This document shows, one piece after another, positions 47,531-57,161 of a stretch of 64,000 nt of DNA; position 1 is the stretch's first letter, and each line of letters opens with the position of its first letter. Origin of the DNA: an uncultured Flavobacteriales bacterium. GTDB taxonomy: Bacteria > Bacteroidota > Bacteroidia > Flavobacteriales_D > Parvicellaceae. The stretch is from positions 62,001-126,000 of the forward strand of contig CALSMU010000010.1 of assembly GCA_943787535.1 (NCBI GenBank). Reading direction: 5' to 3'. A model generated the notes under the pieces. The model saw only the letters and a list, made by a program, of their open reading frames with translations. It made no database searches and was not told where the DNA came from. Made by a program: the position numbers and the translations under genes.

Positions 47531-48276
47531 TCTTCAAACTTTTTTAACTCTACTTTTTCTCCATCAAAAACAGCATAGGTGCAGTGCTGTAACCAGTCAC
47601 CGAGGTTAATGTAGGAACTTCCATTTTGTAACTGATGTTCTATTGGCCAATGCCGATGACCAAAAATAAAATAATCATAATGATTATCCTCTAGCTTTTT
47701 ATTACAATATGTGATTAGCCATTCTTTGTCTGCGCCTAAAAATTTTTGTGGTTCTTTATTTTTGGATCTACTTCTTCTAGACCAGTAATTAGCCATACCA
47801 ATTCCAAAATTTGGATGAATCCTTGCAAAACACCATTGACAAAATTTATTGGCAAATACTTTTTTAATGAATTTATAGCCATTATCGCCCGGCCCCAAAC
47901 CATCTCCATGTCCTAAAAAGAATTTTTTTCCTCCAATTTCTCTTGGTCCATGTTTTCTATGCATTATTATTCCTAGTTCTTTTTCGAAATAATCAAACAT
48001 CCACATATCATGGTTTCCAATAAAAAAATGAACTGGAATACCACTATCTGTAATTTCTGCAATTTTGCCTTGTATGCGAATATGCCCTTTTGGGATAGCA
48101 TGTTTATATTCAAACCAAAAGTCAAAAATATCGCCCATTAAAAAAATTTCTTGCGCGTCTTTTTGAGCCATTTCGAGCCATCTTACAATCTTTTTTTCGC
48201 GTTTGAGGCTGTCACTTGAATTAGGCACGCCCAAGTGATAGTCAGAAGAAAAGTATATTTTTTTACCTGGTTGCAC
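47527..48276 (-). CDS. lpxH: UDP-2,3-diacylglucosamine diphosphatase, LpxH-like
   Basis: 249 residues of the calcineurin-like metallophosphatase superfamily. The metal ligands are readable in order: SSDYHLG (about 10-16), GDIFDFWFEY (about 48-57), GNHDMW (about 90-95), GHGDG (about 124-128) and GHRHWP (about 204-209). The FDFWF motif is typical of LpxH, which hydrolyses UDP-2,3-diacylglucosamine to lipid X in lipid A synthesis. The window also carries lpxK, a later step. It overlaps the gap gene by four bases, tail to tail. Confidence 0.85.
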   Translation of the reverse strand: MQPGKKIYFSSDYHLGVPNSSDSLKREKKIVRWLEMAQKDAQEIFLMGDIFDFWFEYKHAIPKGHIRIQGKIAEITDSGIPVHFFIGNHDMWMFDYFEKELGIIMHRKHGPREIGGKKFFLGHGDGLGPGDNGYKFIKKVFANKFCQWCFARIHPNFGIGMANYWSRRSRSKNKEPQKFLGADKEWLITYCNKKLEDNHYDYFIFGHRHWPIEHQLQNGSSYINLGDWLQHCTYAVFDGEKVELKKFED

Positions 48277-48304
48277 AGTACAAATTAACGTAAAAAAATT
48301 AATT

Positions 48305-51300
48305 TTAAGGCTTCACTTCACGAAGCATTTTAAATGGATTCAATTGATTTATATTGATCATAAAGCGGATTCGTTGCCAGAAATCAATCTCCGGCTGAGA
48401 ATATTCCAATTCCTTCATAATTTCACTTGAGAAAACTAGAGGGATATAGATTTCGAATATGTCCTTTGGTAAATGAATGTAAATACCTGCATCATACAAT
48501 ACTCCGATCTTTTCGCTTACAGTTCCATTTGTTATCTGAGTATATGGATATAGGCCAGCATCCGCAAATATTCCAATTGGGCCAACAGGAGATTCAATTT
48601 TTATATTTGTGCTTAAAATCCAACTATTACTAGAGTAGGATGTAGGGATTTTAAATGCTCCATGGGTATTTGTGATTTGCTGAGATAACATATTTGGATG
48701 ATTATTATTTCTTCCAAGCAGAACATGGTCGTATAGGTAATCATAATCTGCATTTTGTCCAGCTAATCTCCAGCTGTACCGATTAGAAAAATCATTTGAC
48801 TCTTGTAGAGAATACCCACCAAAAAAGCGAAAGTCAATTCCTTTTAAATATACATTGTAGTTCAAGCGAAGTTTAGCTTCAAGGCTTAATTGCGAAAAGT
48901 TAGTTGCTAAATTTGGGTCTCCGTGCAAAAATTGTAAATCTAGTGATGCAGGTTTTAGTATTTGCCGATTGGAAACTTTATAGTTCAGTATATTATATCT
49001 ATTGGGCTTAAGTATTTTGTTTTCACTGGATTCGAAGGTCGAGACAAAACGATAGCTTAAAAGTTGTTTAACTTTTCGTAGAGGCGCTTTAATTTCTGTT
49101 TTTATGTGGCCTTCAATTTTTAATCTCTGATCTAGGTTAATGTTTTCAGGAAATGCATAATATGGAACTGTATTGTATGTTTTGTCCAATCCAAACGCAG
49201 CTATTTCTGCTCCCATTGTAAGCCTTCTAAAAATCGAATTAGGATACATGTTATAATACATTTGGCCTACACCATTTACGTTATTTAAACGTGTGCTATA
49301 CATTGGTATAGCTAACCATTCAAGTTTCTTCTCCGGAAAAGTAGTATTGTACAAAGCTATTCCAGGCATTATTCCGTCTGCAGAATTCCAACCTAATAAT
49401 GGAAGATAGAATAAAGATGCTTTATCCCTGCTTTCAATACTTCCTAAAAACTCCATGCTTATTGGCCTAGCTTTTTTAAATAGTCCAGAAGTTTTAATTA
49501 CATCGTCTGTTCTATCAATTTCAGGAATGTCTCTATTATAATCTAAAATAATTTTATCTGCACCCTCTGCATTAAAGTCAATTGTAATTTCATCGGAATT
49601 ACCGTCAAACCATTTTTTTGCAACGACTATTGAGTCGTCCTTAATCCCAAATAAGGCAAATGGAGCCGCTATATCGGCCTTGTTTTTTATGGTTACTTTA
49701 AATTTTCCAGTTTCATTTTTTTTAATGCTAGCTATTTTGTAATCGATTTTTTTCGTTGTTTTTATATAGTCATCAAAAAACCAACTTAGATCTTTTCTGG
49801 TTACAGATTGAAATACATCTCTCAGGTCATCGGGTTGAGGATGTTTAAATTTCCATTTGTCAAAATAAGCATGCATGCATTTATTAAAAAGAGTATCACC
49901 TAAATAAGCAAGCATATAGTCCATCCCAATTCCAGTCTTTCCATACACAATGGCTCCATAATTTGTAGGTGTAAAATCTTGTGATGCAGTTTCAATAGGT
50001 TGATCATAATTTCTTCTTGCATTGAAAAGGTAGCCTAAATCGTACATTCCTCTTGGACCATAAACATTTAGACCTGATTTAGCCATAATTCCTTTTGGTA
50101 AACCAATACCTCCTAAATCCATTTTTGGATATTTGGTTTCGGTATACCTGTTTTCAGTAAAAGTATTGAGACCTTCATCCATCCAAGCATGTTGCCTTTC
50201 GTTTGAACCTAAAATTCCGTAAAACCAATTATGCCCCACTTCATGGACAATCACTTGCTCTAAGGAAAATGCTGAATAAGACTCTCCAATTACCGTAATA
50301 TTTGGGTATTCCATGCCTCCGCCAGCACTAATAGATCCGTCAACCGCGGTTACGTGTTTATATGGATAGTCCCCATTCCATAGGGAATAGTAATAGGTAG
50401 CATCATTTAAATATTCGATAGATTTTGCCCATAATTTTGCCTCATTGTTAGTGAACATTGCCCAAGTGATTACCTTGTTTTTAGAATGCGGTAATTCTAC
50501 TTCACCTTTTAATACATAATATCGCTTGTCAGCAAACCAAGCAAAATCATGTACATTTTCTTGGTGGTAATGGAGGGTTTTTAATTCTGTAGAACTTTCT
50601 GGAAAATCCATTCCATCTTTCCTCCAGTACCAATTTTATCTTCCTTTAGTAAAAGTTCAGTTTCAGTAACTTTGTTTTCAAGCCAAGCAATCTCTTCTTC
50701 ACCGTTTACTAAATCACCCGTTGCTCCAACAACATAATTTTTGGGCAATGTAATTGTAACATCATAACTACCGTATTCTGAATAGAATTCACCTTGACTT
50801 AAGTAGGGCATAGGGTGCCATCCGTCTTTATCATATACAGCTGGTTTTGGAAACCATTGTGTTATCTGATAAGATTCACCAATATGACCTAGTCTAGAGT
50901 AAATTCCTAGTGGTATTTTTACTCTGAACGGGAGTGGTTATGGTTATTTTTTCACCTGGTGCAAGTGGAGATTTTAATACTAAAGCGAGAATATCGATGT
51001 GGTCAATGTCTGGAGCTGAAATAACAAATTCTCCATCTACTTTAAAGTCTAATGAGTCGATAAACCCCCGGTTAATACTATCTGCAAAATGAAAGTCAAC
51101 ATCTCCATTTTCATCATTTTGTATAGCCATGTCTGTCCCATTATTTCTATAGGCATTTGGCCAAATGTGCATGAAAATGTATTCTAGTGAATCAGGGGAG
51201 TGATTAATGTATTCAATTTCTTCAAAAGCTGATAGTGTATTGTTCTTATCGTTGAGCGTAACATCTATCTTTGTATTCACTTCTTGCTGAAAGTAATTCT

Positions 51301-51358
51301 GACTAAAATTGTTACAATAAATAAATGTAAAAAAGGTAATAAGGATTAATTTATTCAT
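48305..51358 (-). pseudogene. M1 family aminopeptidase, broken by two compensating 1-nt indels
   Basis: A gene of about 1017 codons, read in three pieces: 51358 to about 50929, then about 50928 to 50632, then on to 48305. At 50929-50932 a run of three C (minus strand) replaces two, shifting the frame so that FRVKIPLGIYSRLGH is lost from the first frame; at about 50632 a T is missing (KI-W-YWRKDGMDF), restoring it. With both repaired the reading is continuous. The catalytic part is intact: GGGMEYPN (GAMEN-like), HEVGHNWFYG with the zinc HExxH and WMDEGLNTFTEN supplying the glutamate, then a long C-terminal beta-barrel-like region. A signal peptide starts the protein. Both indels are in homopolymers, so sequencing error is possible. 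Confidence 0.85.
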
Positions 51359-51414
51359 GGTGCAAGTGTATTGTGAGTTTAGAAGTTTCAGAATGGCGAA
51401 AAGAGAAAATGTGT

Positions 51415-52581
51415 TTAGTCTCCTAATAATTCTTTTATCTTGTTTTCAAGCGCAGGTCCTCTGAGGTTTTTTGCTATTATTTTTCCTTCTTTATCTATTA
51501 AGACGGTGAATGGTATTCCAGTAAATCCGTAAGTTTTAACCGCTTCAGATTTCCATTGTTTCAAATCGCTAACATGATTTGGCCAATATAAGTTATCTTG
51601 TTTTATTGCGCCCAGCCATCTGTTTTTGTCTCTGTCTAGTGAAACACTAAATACAGTAAACCCTTTGTCTTTATATTCGTTGTATAGCTTTACCACATTT
51701 GGGTTTTCTGCTCTACATGGACGGCACCATGAAGCCCAAAAGTCGATTAAAACATAATTACCACGCAACGATTCAATTGTAATTACTTTCCCATTTGGGC
51801 TTGGGAAATTTAATTCTGGAGCAATAGAACCAATAGCAGATAGTTGTTCTAATCTTTCCCTTTCTAATGCTTCCTTTTTTCTGTTTTCATTTTGCGTTTC
51901 TATTTGTTTAACTTGTGCTTTTACGGCCAGATGATATGAGGTGTTTGGAACAGATTCAGCAAGTCCTTCTTCTATCTTTTTATATAATGCTAAGTCCTTC
52001 TGGGGGTTTAAATATCCCATAGCAGTTAGCACCGCGATGGACTTGTAGTTGTTGTTAATAAACTGATCTCTTTTTACAATAAAATTTTGATCTAATGAGT
52101 CCAGTTTTCTTTTTGTTTCAGCTTTTTGCAGTGGGGTGAATTCAGGGTCTTTTAAACCTTTAGCATATTCTGTTTTCCATTTTGAATGATTTGACAGGTG
52201 TAATACTAAGGTTTTAACAACTTCACTGTCTTTTGATCCAGAGATGGAATAAGTTTCCATAATTTTTAATCCATCCGCATTGAAGTTAATTACTTCACCC
52301 GTATTTACACCATCCAAAACAAGAAGAGCATAATCTTGTTTTGAAAACCCTATTGAATAAAAATCAGGTTTTACTACATTAACAGCCAACTTGAATTTTC
52401 CATTCTTTTTGATTGTAACAGAATCAATAATAACCGGAGCGTTATTTATAAAAGCATTTAAGTAAAGCGTTTTACCTGCCGCATTTTCAATAATTCCAGA
52501 AATTTCAACTTTCTTAGGTGCTCTGCCGAAAGAAACATTTGTAATAGAAATGATTAAGAGTATTAAAATATAATTTTTCAT
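51415..52581 (-). CDS. TlpA-like thioredoxin protein with DUF4369 domain
   Basis: 388 residues: signal peptide (about 1-19), a DUF4369-like beta domain (about 24-125; KVEISGIIENAAGKTLYLNA), a helical linker, and a C-terminal thioredoxin domain with the active site FWASWCRPCRAENPN (CxxC at about 286-289) and the cis-proline in GFTGIPFTVLID. Such proteins reduce or handle disulfides in the periplasm, for example in cytochrome c maturation. Tandem with a paralogue 5 bases upstream; see the next entry. Confidence 0.9.
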   Translation of the reverse strand: MKNYILILLIISITNVSFGRAPKKVEISGIIENAAGKTLYLNAFINNAPVIIDSVTIKKNGKFKLAVNVVKPDFYSIGFSKQDYALLVLDGVNTGEVINFNADGLKIMETYSISGSKDSEVVKTLVLHLSNHSKWKTEYAKGLKDPEFTPLQKAETKRKLDSLDQNFIVKRDQFINNNYKSIAVLTAMGYLNPQKDLALYKKIEEGLAESVPNTSYHLAVKAQVKQIETQNENRKKEALERERLEQLSAIGSIAPELNFPSPNGKVITIESLRGNYVLIDFWASWCRPCRAENPNVVKLYNEYKDKGFTVFSVSLDRDKNRWLGAIKQDNLYWPNHVSDLKQWKSEAVKTYGFTGIPFTVLIDKEGKIIAKNLRGPALENKIKELLGD

Positions 52582-52586
52582 AAATG

Positions 52587-53825
52587 TTAGCCTAATAATT
52601 CTTTCAATTTTTCTTCCAGATCTCGCCCTCGCAGACCTATGTCAATTATGTTTCCATCTCTTCCTATTAGAAATGTTTGAGGTATGCTTTGAATATTGTA
52701 AATTGCTGATCCTGCAGCTTGCCAACCCTTTAGATCGCTTGTATGGTAGGGCCAAATTAATCCATCTTGTTGAATTGCATTTTTCCACTTTTCTGCATCT
52801 TTATCCAATGAATAGCTATAAATAGTAAATCCTTTATCTTTATACTGCTTATATAACCGAACAACATTTGGGTTTTCTGCTCGACAGGGCCTGCACCAAG
52901 AAGCCCAAAAATCAAGTAGAACTATTTTTCCTTTTAGGCTACTTAATGCGATGTTTTTCCCGCTTGGATTAGGGAAATTTAAGTCTGGTGCTTTCTTTCC
53001 GATAGAAATTCCTGCTTTTGCAAAAGCTGATTTTTGATCAGCAACCATTTGTTTTTGACGTGCGGCATTTGAAATAGCCTGATTTGCCTGAGCGATTTTT
53101 TGAGATACTGCATTATGAAATGGAGAGCCGATCATATGTTCAAACATGGTCTTTTCAATTTTTTTTAAATACTCTATCTCATTAACAATGTCATAAAGTT
53201 CTGAAGCTGCCATGTAAACCGCGGGAGAATGAAGGTTCTTATTAATAAAGTTATATGTAAAGAAGTTAAAATCTTCTTTTACTTTTTCTGCTTTTTGAAT
53301 AATAATTTCACGTTTTGCTGATTCTTCATAGCCGAGGGCTTCTATTTCTTCCTTATAGCTCTTCATTGTGTCGAAAAATATCTTTTGTTTATTTGAAAAC
53401 TCATGCATAATTTTTGTGTCTTCAGAGCCATTGACTTTGGTAGAAATAGACATTTGATTAAAGTCAGAATCTAAACTTATTTTCTCTCCTCCCTTTAGTA
53501 AAAGTGCAGCTACGTTATTTACTGTGTTTCCGACGCTATAGAATTTAAAGCCACTACCTTGTCCTTGCAGATTGTATTTCCCCATTTCATCAGCTATTAT
53601 ACTGTCGATTTTAGTAGGTGCGTTACCGCCGTATTCAAACAAATAGAATTTCTTTTCAGCTCCATTGGTAATTACTCCCTCAATTGTAAAAGGTTTTGCG
53701 CTAACTCTTTGTGTTGTTTCGTCTTGCAAGTTTTGTGCTGAATGAGTTGCTTCATTATTACTATCTGAACAAGAGATAAGTCCAAAAACAATCAAAGGTA
53801 AAAGAAGGTGTAGATTAAACTTCAT
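52587..53825 (-). CDS. TlpA-like thioredoxin lipoprotein with DUF4369 domain
   Basis: 412 residues, same architecture as the downstream neighbour: DUF4369 part (about 45-150; KPFTIEGVITNGAEKKFYLF), helical linker, thioredoxin domain with FWASWCRPCRAENPN (CxxC at about 310-313). It differs in having a lipoprotein signal (LIVFGLISC, lipid cysteine at about 19) and so is anchored. The two genes appear to be a tandem duplication with different localisation. Its start overlaps the end of gatB by 11 bases. Confidence 0.9.
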   Translation of the reverse strand: MKFNLHLLLPLIVFGLISCSDSNNEATHSAQNLQDETTQRVSAKPFTIEGVITNGAEKKFYLFEYGGNAPTKIDSIIADEMGKYNLQGQGSGFKFYSVGNTVNNVAALLLKGGEKISLDSDFNQMSISTKVNGSEDTKIMHEFSNKQKIFFDTMKSYKEEIEALGYEESAKREIIIQKAEKVKEDFNFFTYNFINKNLHSPAVYMAASELYDIVNEIEYLKKIEKTMFEHMIGSPFHNAVSQKIAQANQAISNAARQKQMVADQKSAFAKAGISIGKKAPDLNFPNPSGKNIALSSLKGKIVLLDFWASWCRPCRAENPNVVRLYKQYKDKGFTIYSYSLDKDAEKWKNAIQQDGLIWPYHTSDLKGWQAAGSAIYNIQSIPQTFLIGRDGNIIDIGLRGRDLEEKLKELLG

Positions 53826-55278
53826 TTGCTAATTTATTCAAGAGTTGGGTGGTTGTTTTTGGATCTGCTGCACCTTTCATTTCCCGCATTACCTGTCCCA
53901 TAAAGAACCCAGTTAGCTTTTTCTCTCCATTTTTAAAACGTTCAAATTCGTTAGGGTTATTTTTAAAGATATTAATTATTACGTTTTCTATCTCACTACT
54001 ATCGGTTTTGGTAATCCAACCGTTACTTTCTGCAATTTCAATTGGATTGCTTTCTGGGTTCATTAATAAGAAAGGGAATACCTTTTGAGTTGCAACGGAG
54101 TTGTTAATCTTTTCTTCTTCAATCAATTGAATTAATTCAGCTAATTTTTCAGGTGCAATTGGAAAGTCCTCTATTTCAAGAGCATTTTGGTTTAGATACG
54201 ATTTTACACTACCCATCATCCAATTGGCAGCGGCTTTAAAGTTCTTAGTATGTGCTATCAATTCTTCAAAATACAATGCAATCCCTTTCGAATCAGTAAG
54301 GTTAGTTGCATCATAATCTGAAAGTTTTAATTTGGATACATATTTTTTATACAAATCATTTGGAAGCGCAGGTAGGTTTCTTTTTACTTCGTTTATGTAG
54401 TCTTGAGTTATATGCAGAGCTGTTAAGTCTGGTTCTGGGAAATAGCGATAATCATGTGCATCTTCTTTTTTTCTAAGAGCAATTGTTTTTCCAGTATTGG
54501 CGTCAAAATTTCTTGTTTCTTGTAATACTTCCTCTCCATTGTCAAGTACGCCGGCAAGACGCACTATCTCATGTTCAATCGCTTTTTCAACGTTGCTAAT
54601 CGAGTTCATGTTTTTTACTTCAACGCGTTGTCCAAACTCCTTGCTGCCTATTGGCATAATGGAAACGTTTACATCGCACCGCATACTTCCTTCTTCCATG
54701 TTACCATCACAAATCTCAAGGTACCGGACTAATTTTCTCATTTCAATAAGGTAGTTGTATGCTTCTTTTCCATTTTTAAAAACCGGTTCCGTTACAATTT
54801 CCAAAAGAGGAACTCCCGCACGATTTAAATCAATTAAACTATCAAAAGGATCAATGTCATGTGAGCTTTTTCCTGAATCTTCCTCCATATGGATCCGAGT
54901 CAGCTCAATCGATTTCTCATTTCCGTCAGCATCTTTGATTAAAACGAAGCCTCCTGTGCAAATAGGAGTTTTGTCTTGCGTTATTTGATATCCTTTAGGT
55001 AAGTCAGGGTAAAAATAATTCTTTCTGTCGAAATGCATATCCCTTGTAATCTCAGAATTACAAGCTAAACCAAGCTTAATTCCATAATTAAGTGTTTTCG
55101 TATTAAACTTAGGAAGTGTTCCCGGATGTCCTAAACTTATGGGGCTTATGTTGGTGTTTGGAACTGCTCCAAATTCATTCGCTTCTCTGCTATAGGCCTT
55201 GCTATTTGTAAGGAGTTGTGCATGTATTTCTAAACCGATTACGGGTTCATATTTTTCTAATACTTCTTCTAAGCTCAT
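53815..55278 (-). CDS. gatB: Asp-tRNA(Asn)/Glu-tRNA(Gln) amidotransferase subunit B
   Basis: 487 residues, full length. Kinase and tRNA-binding subunit of the GatCAB complex, which amidates misacylated Glu-tRNA(Gln) and Asp-tRNA(Asn). Recognisable blocks are EPVIGLEIHAQLLTNSKAYS (about 10-29), LGHPGTLPKFN, HFDRKNYFYPDLPKGYQI (about 83-100), EDSGKSSHD, and the GatB/YqeY tail (about 350-487) with NEFERFKNGEKKLTGFFMGQ. GatA and GatC are not in the window. Confidence 0.96.
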   Translation of the reverse strand: MSLEEVLEKYEPVIGLEIHAQLLTNSKAYSREANEFGAVPNTNISPISLGHPGTLPKFNTKTLNYGIKLGLACNSEITRDMHFDRKNYFYPDLPKGYQITQDKTPICTGGFVLIKDADGNEKSIELTRIHMEEDSGKSSHDIDPFDSLIDLNRAGVPLLEIVTEPVFKNGKEAYNYLIEMRKLVRYLEICDGNMEEGSMRCDVNVSIMPIGSKEFGQRVEVKNMNSISNVEKAIEHEIVRLAGVLDNGEEVLQETRNFDANTGKTIALRKKEDAHDYRYFPEPDLTALHITQDYINEVKRNLPALPNDLYKKYVSKLKLSDYDATNLTDSKGIALYFEELIAHTKNFKAAANWMMGSVKSYLNQNALEIEDFPIAPEKLAELIQLIEEEKINNSVATQKVFPFLLMNPESNPIEIAESNGWITKTDSSEIENVIINIFKNNPNEFERFKNGEKKLTGFFMGQVMREMKGAADPKTTTQLLNKLANEV

Positions 55279-55283
55279 TGCAA

Positions 55284-56096
55284 TTACATTGTTTTTAATA
55301 ACTCTTTAATTATAAGTGTCATTTTAGGTTCAGCCTCTCTGGCTATACCTTGGACAATTTCGTGCGTCATCTCAATTATTTTTCCCGGAACACCTAGGTC
55401 AGTTACAATTGAAAACCCAAAACAAGGAATTCCCATGTGACGGGCTGCAATTACTTCTGGAACCGTACTCATGCCTACAGCATCTGCTCCAATAATCCTG
55501 ACGTAGTTATATTCTGCAGGTGTTTCTAATGTTGGGCCTGAAAGTCCAGCATATGTTCCCTTAGATACTTCAATGTTATTGTTCGCTGCAATTTTTTCAG
55601 CTCTAGCAATTAATTTTAAGTCATACGGTTCACTCATGTCTGGAAAGCGAGGGCCTAGTTCTTCATAGTTTTTACCCATTAATGGGTTGGTAGGGAATAA
55701 ATTAATATGATCTGAGATAATCATAATTTCCCCAACTTCAAAATCAGGATTGACACCTCCACTTGCATTACTGACAAAAAGTGTCTCAATTCCTAAAAAC
55801 TTCATAACTCTAACTGGAAAAACACATTCATTCATGTCATAGCCTTCATAAAAATGAAACCGACCTTGCATTGCAACTACTTTTTTTCCGCCTAATTCTC
55901 CAAAAATCAATTGCCCACTGTGTCCTTCTACTGTAGACACAGGAAAGTTTGGTATTTCTTTGTAGGAAATTGTGTGTTCTGCTATTATTTCATTTCCTAA
56001 ATTACCTAAGCCTGTTCCTAAAATAATTCCAACCTCAGGCTGAAAGTTCGTTTGTTCCTTGAGGTAATTTGCTGTCTCCTTTATTTTCCCTAACAT
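55284..56096 (-). CDS. Purine-nucleoside phosphorylase
   Basis: 270 residues of the trimeric (class I) PNP type, which splits inosine and guanosine with phosphate in purine salvage. The phosphate loop is GIILGTGLGNLGN, then GRFHFYEGY (about 78-86), NASGGVNPDFEVGEIMIISD (about 110-129), the class I loop NPLMGKNYEELGPRFPDMSE and VGMSTVPEVIAARHMGI (about 209-225). Its first 62 bases overlap the end of lpxK in another frame, and it ends just before gatB. Confidence 0.94.
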   Translation of the reverse strand: MLGKIKETANYLKEQTNFQPEVGIILGTGLGNLGNEIIAEHTISYKEIPNFPVSTVEGHSGQLIFGELGGKKVVAMQGRFHFYEGYDMNECVFPVRVMKFLGIETLFVSNASGGVNPDFEVGEIMIISDHINLFPTNPLMGKNYEELGPRFPDMSEPYDLKLIARAEKIAANNNIEVSKGTYAGLSGPTLETPAEYNYVRIIGADAVGMSTVPEVIAARHMGIPCFGFSIVTDLGVPGKIIEMTHEIVQGIAREAEPKMTLIIKELLKTM

Positions 56097-57120
56097 ATTC
56101 TAGTATCTCGTTATCAAATTTTTCCTTATCGTCAATTAAATCAATTTCTATTTCAATGCAATAAATAGGTAGTTGTTCAAACCCTTTTATTTCCAGCAAT
56201 CTAGATGCATCTTTCTCTGTGGTTAAAATGATTTTTTTCGAACTATCAAAAGTACCAAATATTTCAGAGATTGTAGCTACATCTTTTTCAGAAAATGGAT
56301 AATGATCGCGATATGCTTTTTTGCTAAAGGTTACTTCTCTCCGGGTTAATTCTTCATAAAGGGGAGTAGGGTTGGCAATACCGGTTAAAACAAGGATCTG
56401 GAAGTTTGAAACCTCTCCTTTTAGTTCTTTATTTGTAAAGGGATTATAAATCCGCCCGTACTTAATAAAACTGAAAAATATGCTCTGCTTTTCATTCGGT
56501 GAGATGCCTTTAATAATTTCATTCTTCTTTTCCAATGAAAGATTATGTGGACATTTTGAAACAATAATAATATTCGCTCTGTTTTTTCCCTTTCGAAACT
56601 CTCTTAATTCTCCCATAGGAAGCATTAAATCTTTGAAGAAAGGTCTGTTGAAGTCAGTAATTAATATATTTTGTCCAGCTTTCAATGATCTATGTTGGAA
56701 AGCATCATCAAGCAATATGACTTCTACAGATGAATTATCATAGAGTAAATTTAACACACCTTTTACCCTTTTTTTTTCAACGACAACCTTTATGTTTGGG
56801 AATTTACGATGGTATTGCGCGGGTTCATCACCAATATGAAATGCCGTTGAATTCTCATCTGCTTCGATGTAATCTGCAGTTTTTCTTCCATATCCTCGGC
56901 TTAGTATGGCAAGGTTATATTGGTCTTTTAATAATCTAGCGAGATATTCTGCATGCGGTGTTTTTCCCGTTCCTCCCATAGAGAGGTTTCCAATACAGAT
57001 TATTGGGCGATCAAATTCACTTGATTTAAAAATATTTTTGTTGTATAAAAAATTTCTAAATAGTGTGATACCTCCATAGATTATAGCAATTGGGAATAAT
57101 ATATAGCGAAATACTTTCAT
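56035..57120 (-). CDS. lpxK: Tetraacyldisaccharide 4'-kinase
   Basis: 361 residues. The P-loop is PIICIGNLSMGGTGKTPHAE (about 39-58), after an N-terminal membrane segment (about 8-26), the family's start. Further landmarks are ILSRGYGRK and DDAFQHRSLKAGQNILITDF (about 138-157). It phosphorylates the 4' position of the lipid A disaccharide. Its last 62 bases overlap the purine nucleoside phosphorylase gene; the tail in the overlap (SKLPQGTNELSA) is not family-like. Divergent from the Nif3 gene. Confidence 0.94.
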   Translation of the reverse strand: MKVFRYILFPIAIIYGGITLFRNFLYNKNIFKSSEFDRPIICIGNLSMGGTGKTPHAEYLARLLKDQYNLAILSRGYGRKTADYIEADENSTAFHIGDEPAQYHRKFPNIKVVVEKKRVKGVLNLLYDNSSVEVILLDDAFQHRSLKAGQNILITDFNRPFFKDLMLPMGELREFRKGKNRANIIIVSKCPHNLSLEKKNEIIKGISPNEKQSIFFSFIKYGRIYNPFTNKELKGEVSNFQILVLTGIANPTPLYEELTRREVTFSKKAYRDHYPFSEKDVATISEIFGTFDSSKKIILTTEKDASRLLEIKGFEQLPIYCIEIEIDLIDDKEKFDNEILEYVRENKGDSKLPQGTNELSA

Positions 57121-57161
57121 TAATTTATTTTACTCATTACAAAAATCAATAATTTAGCCGA

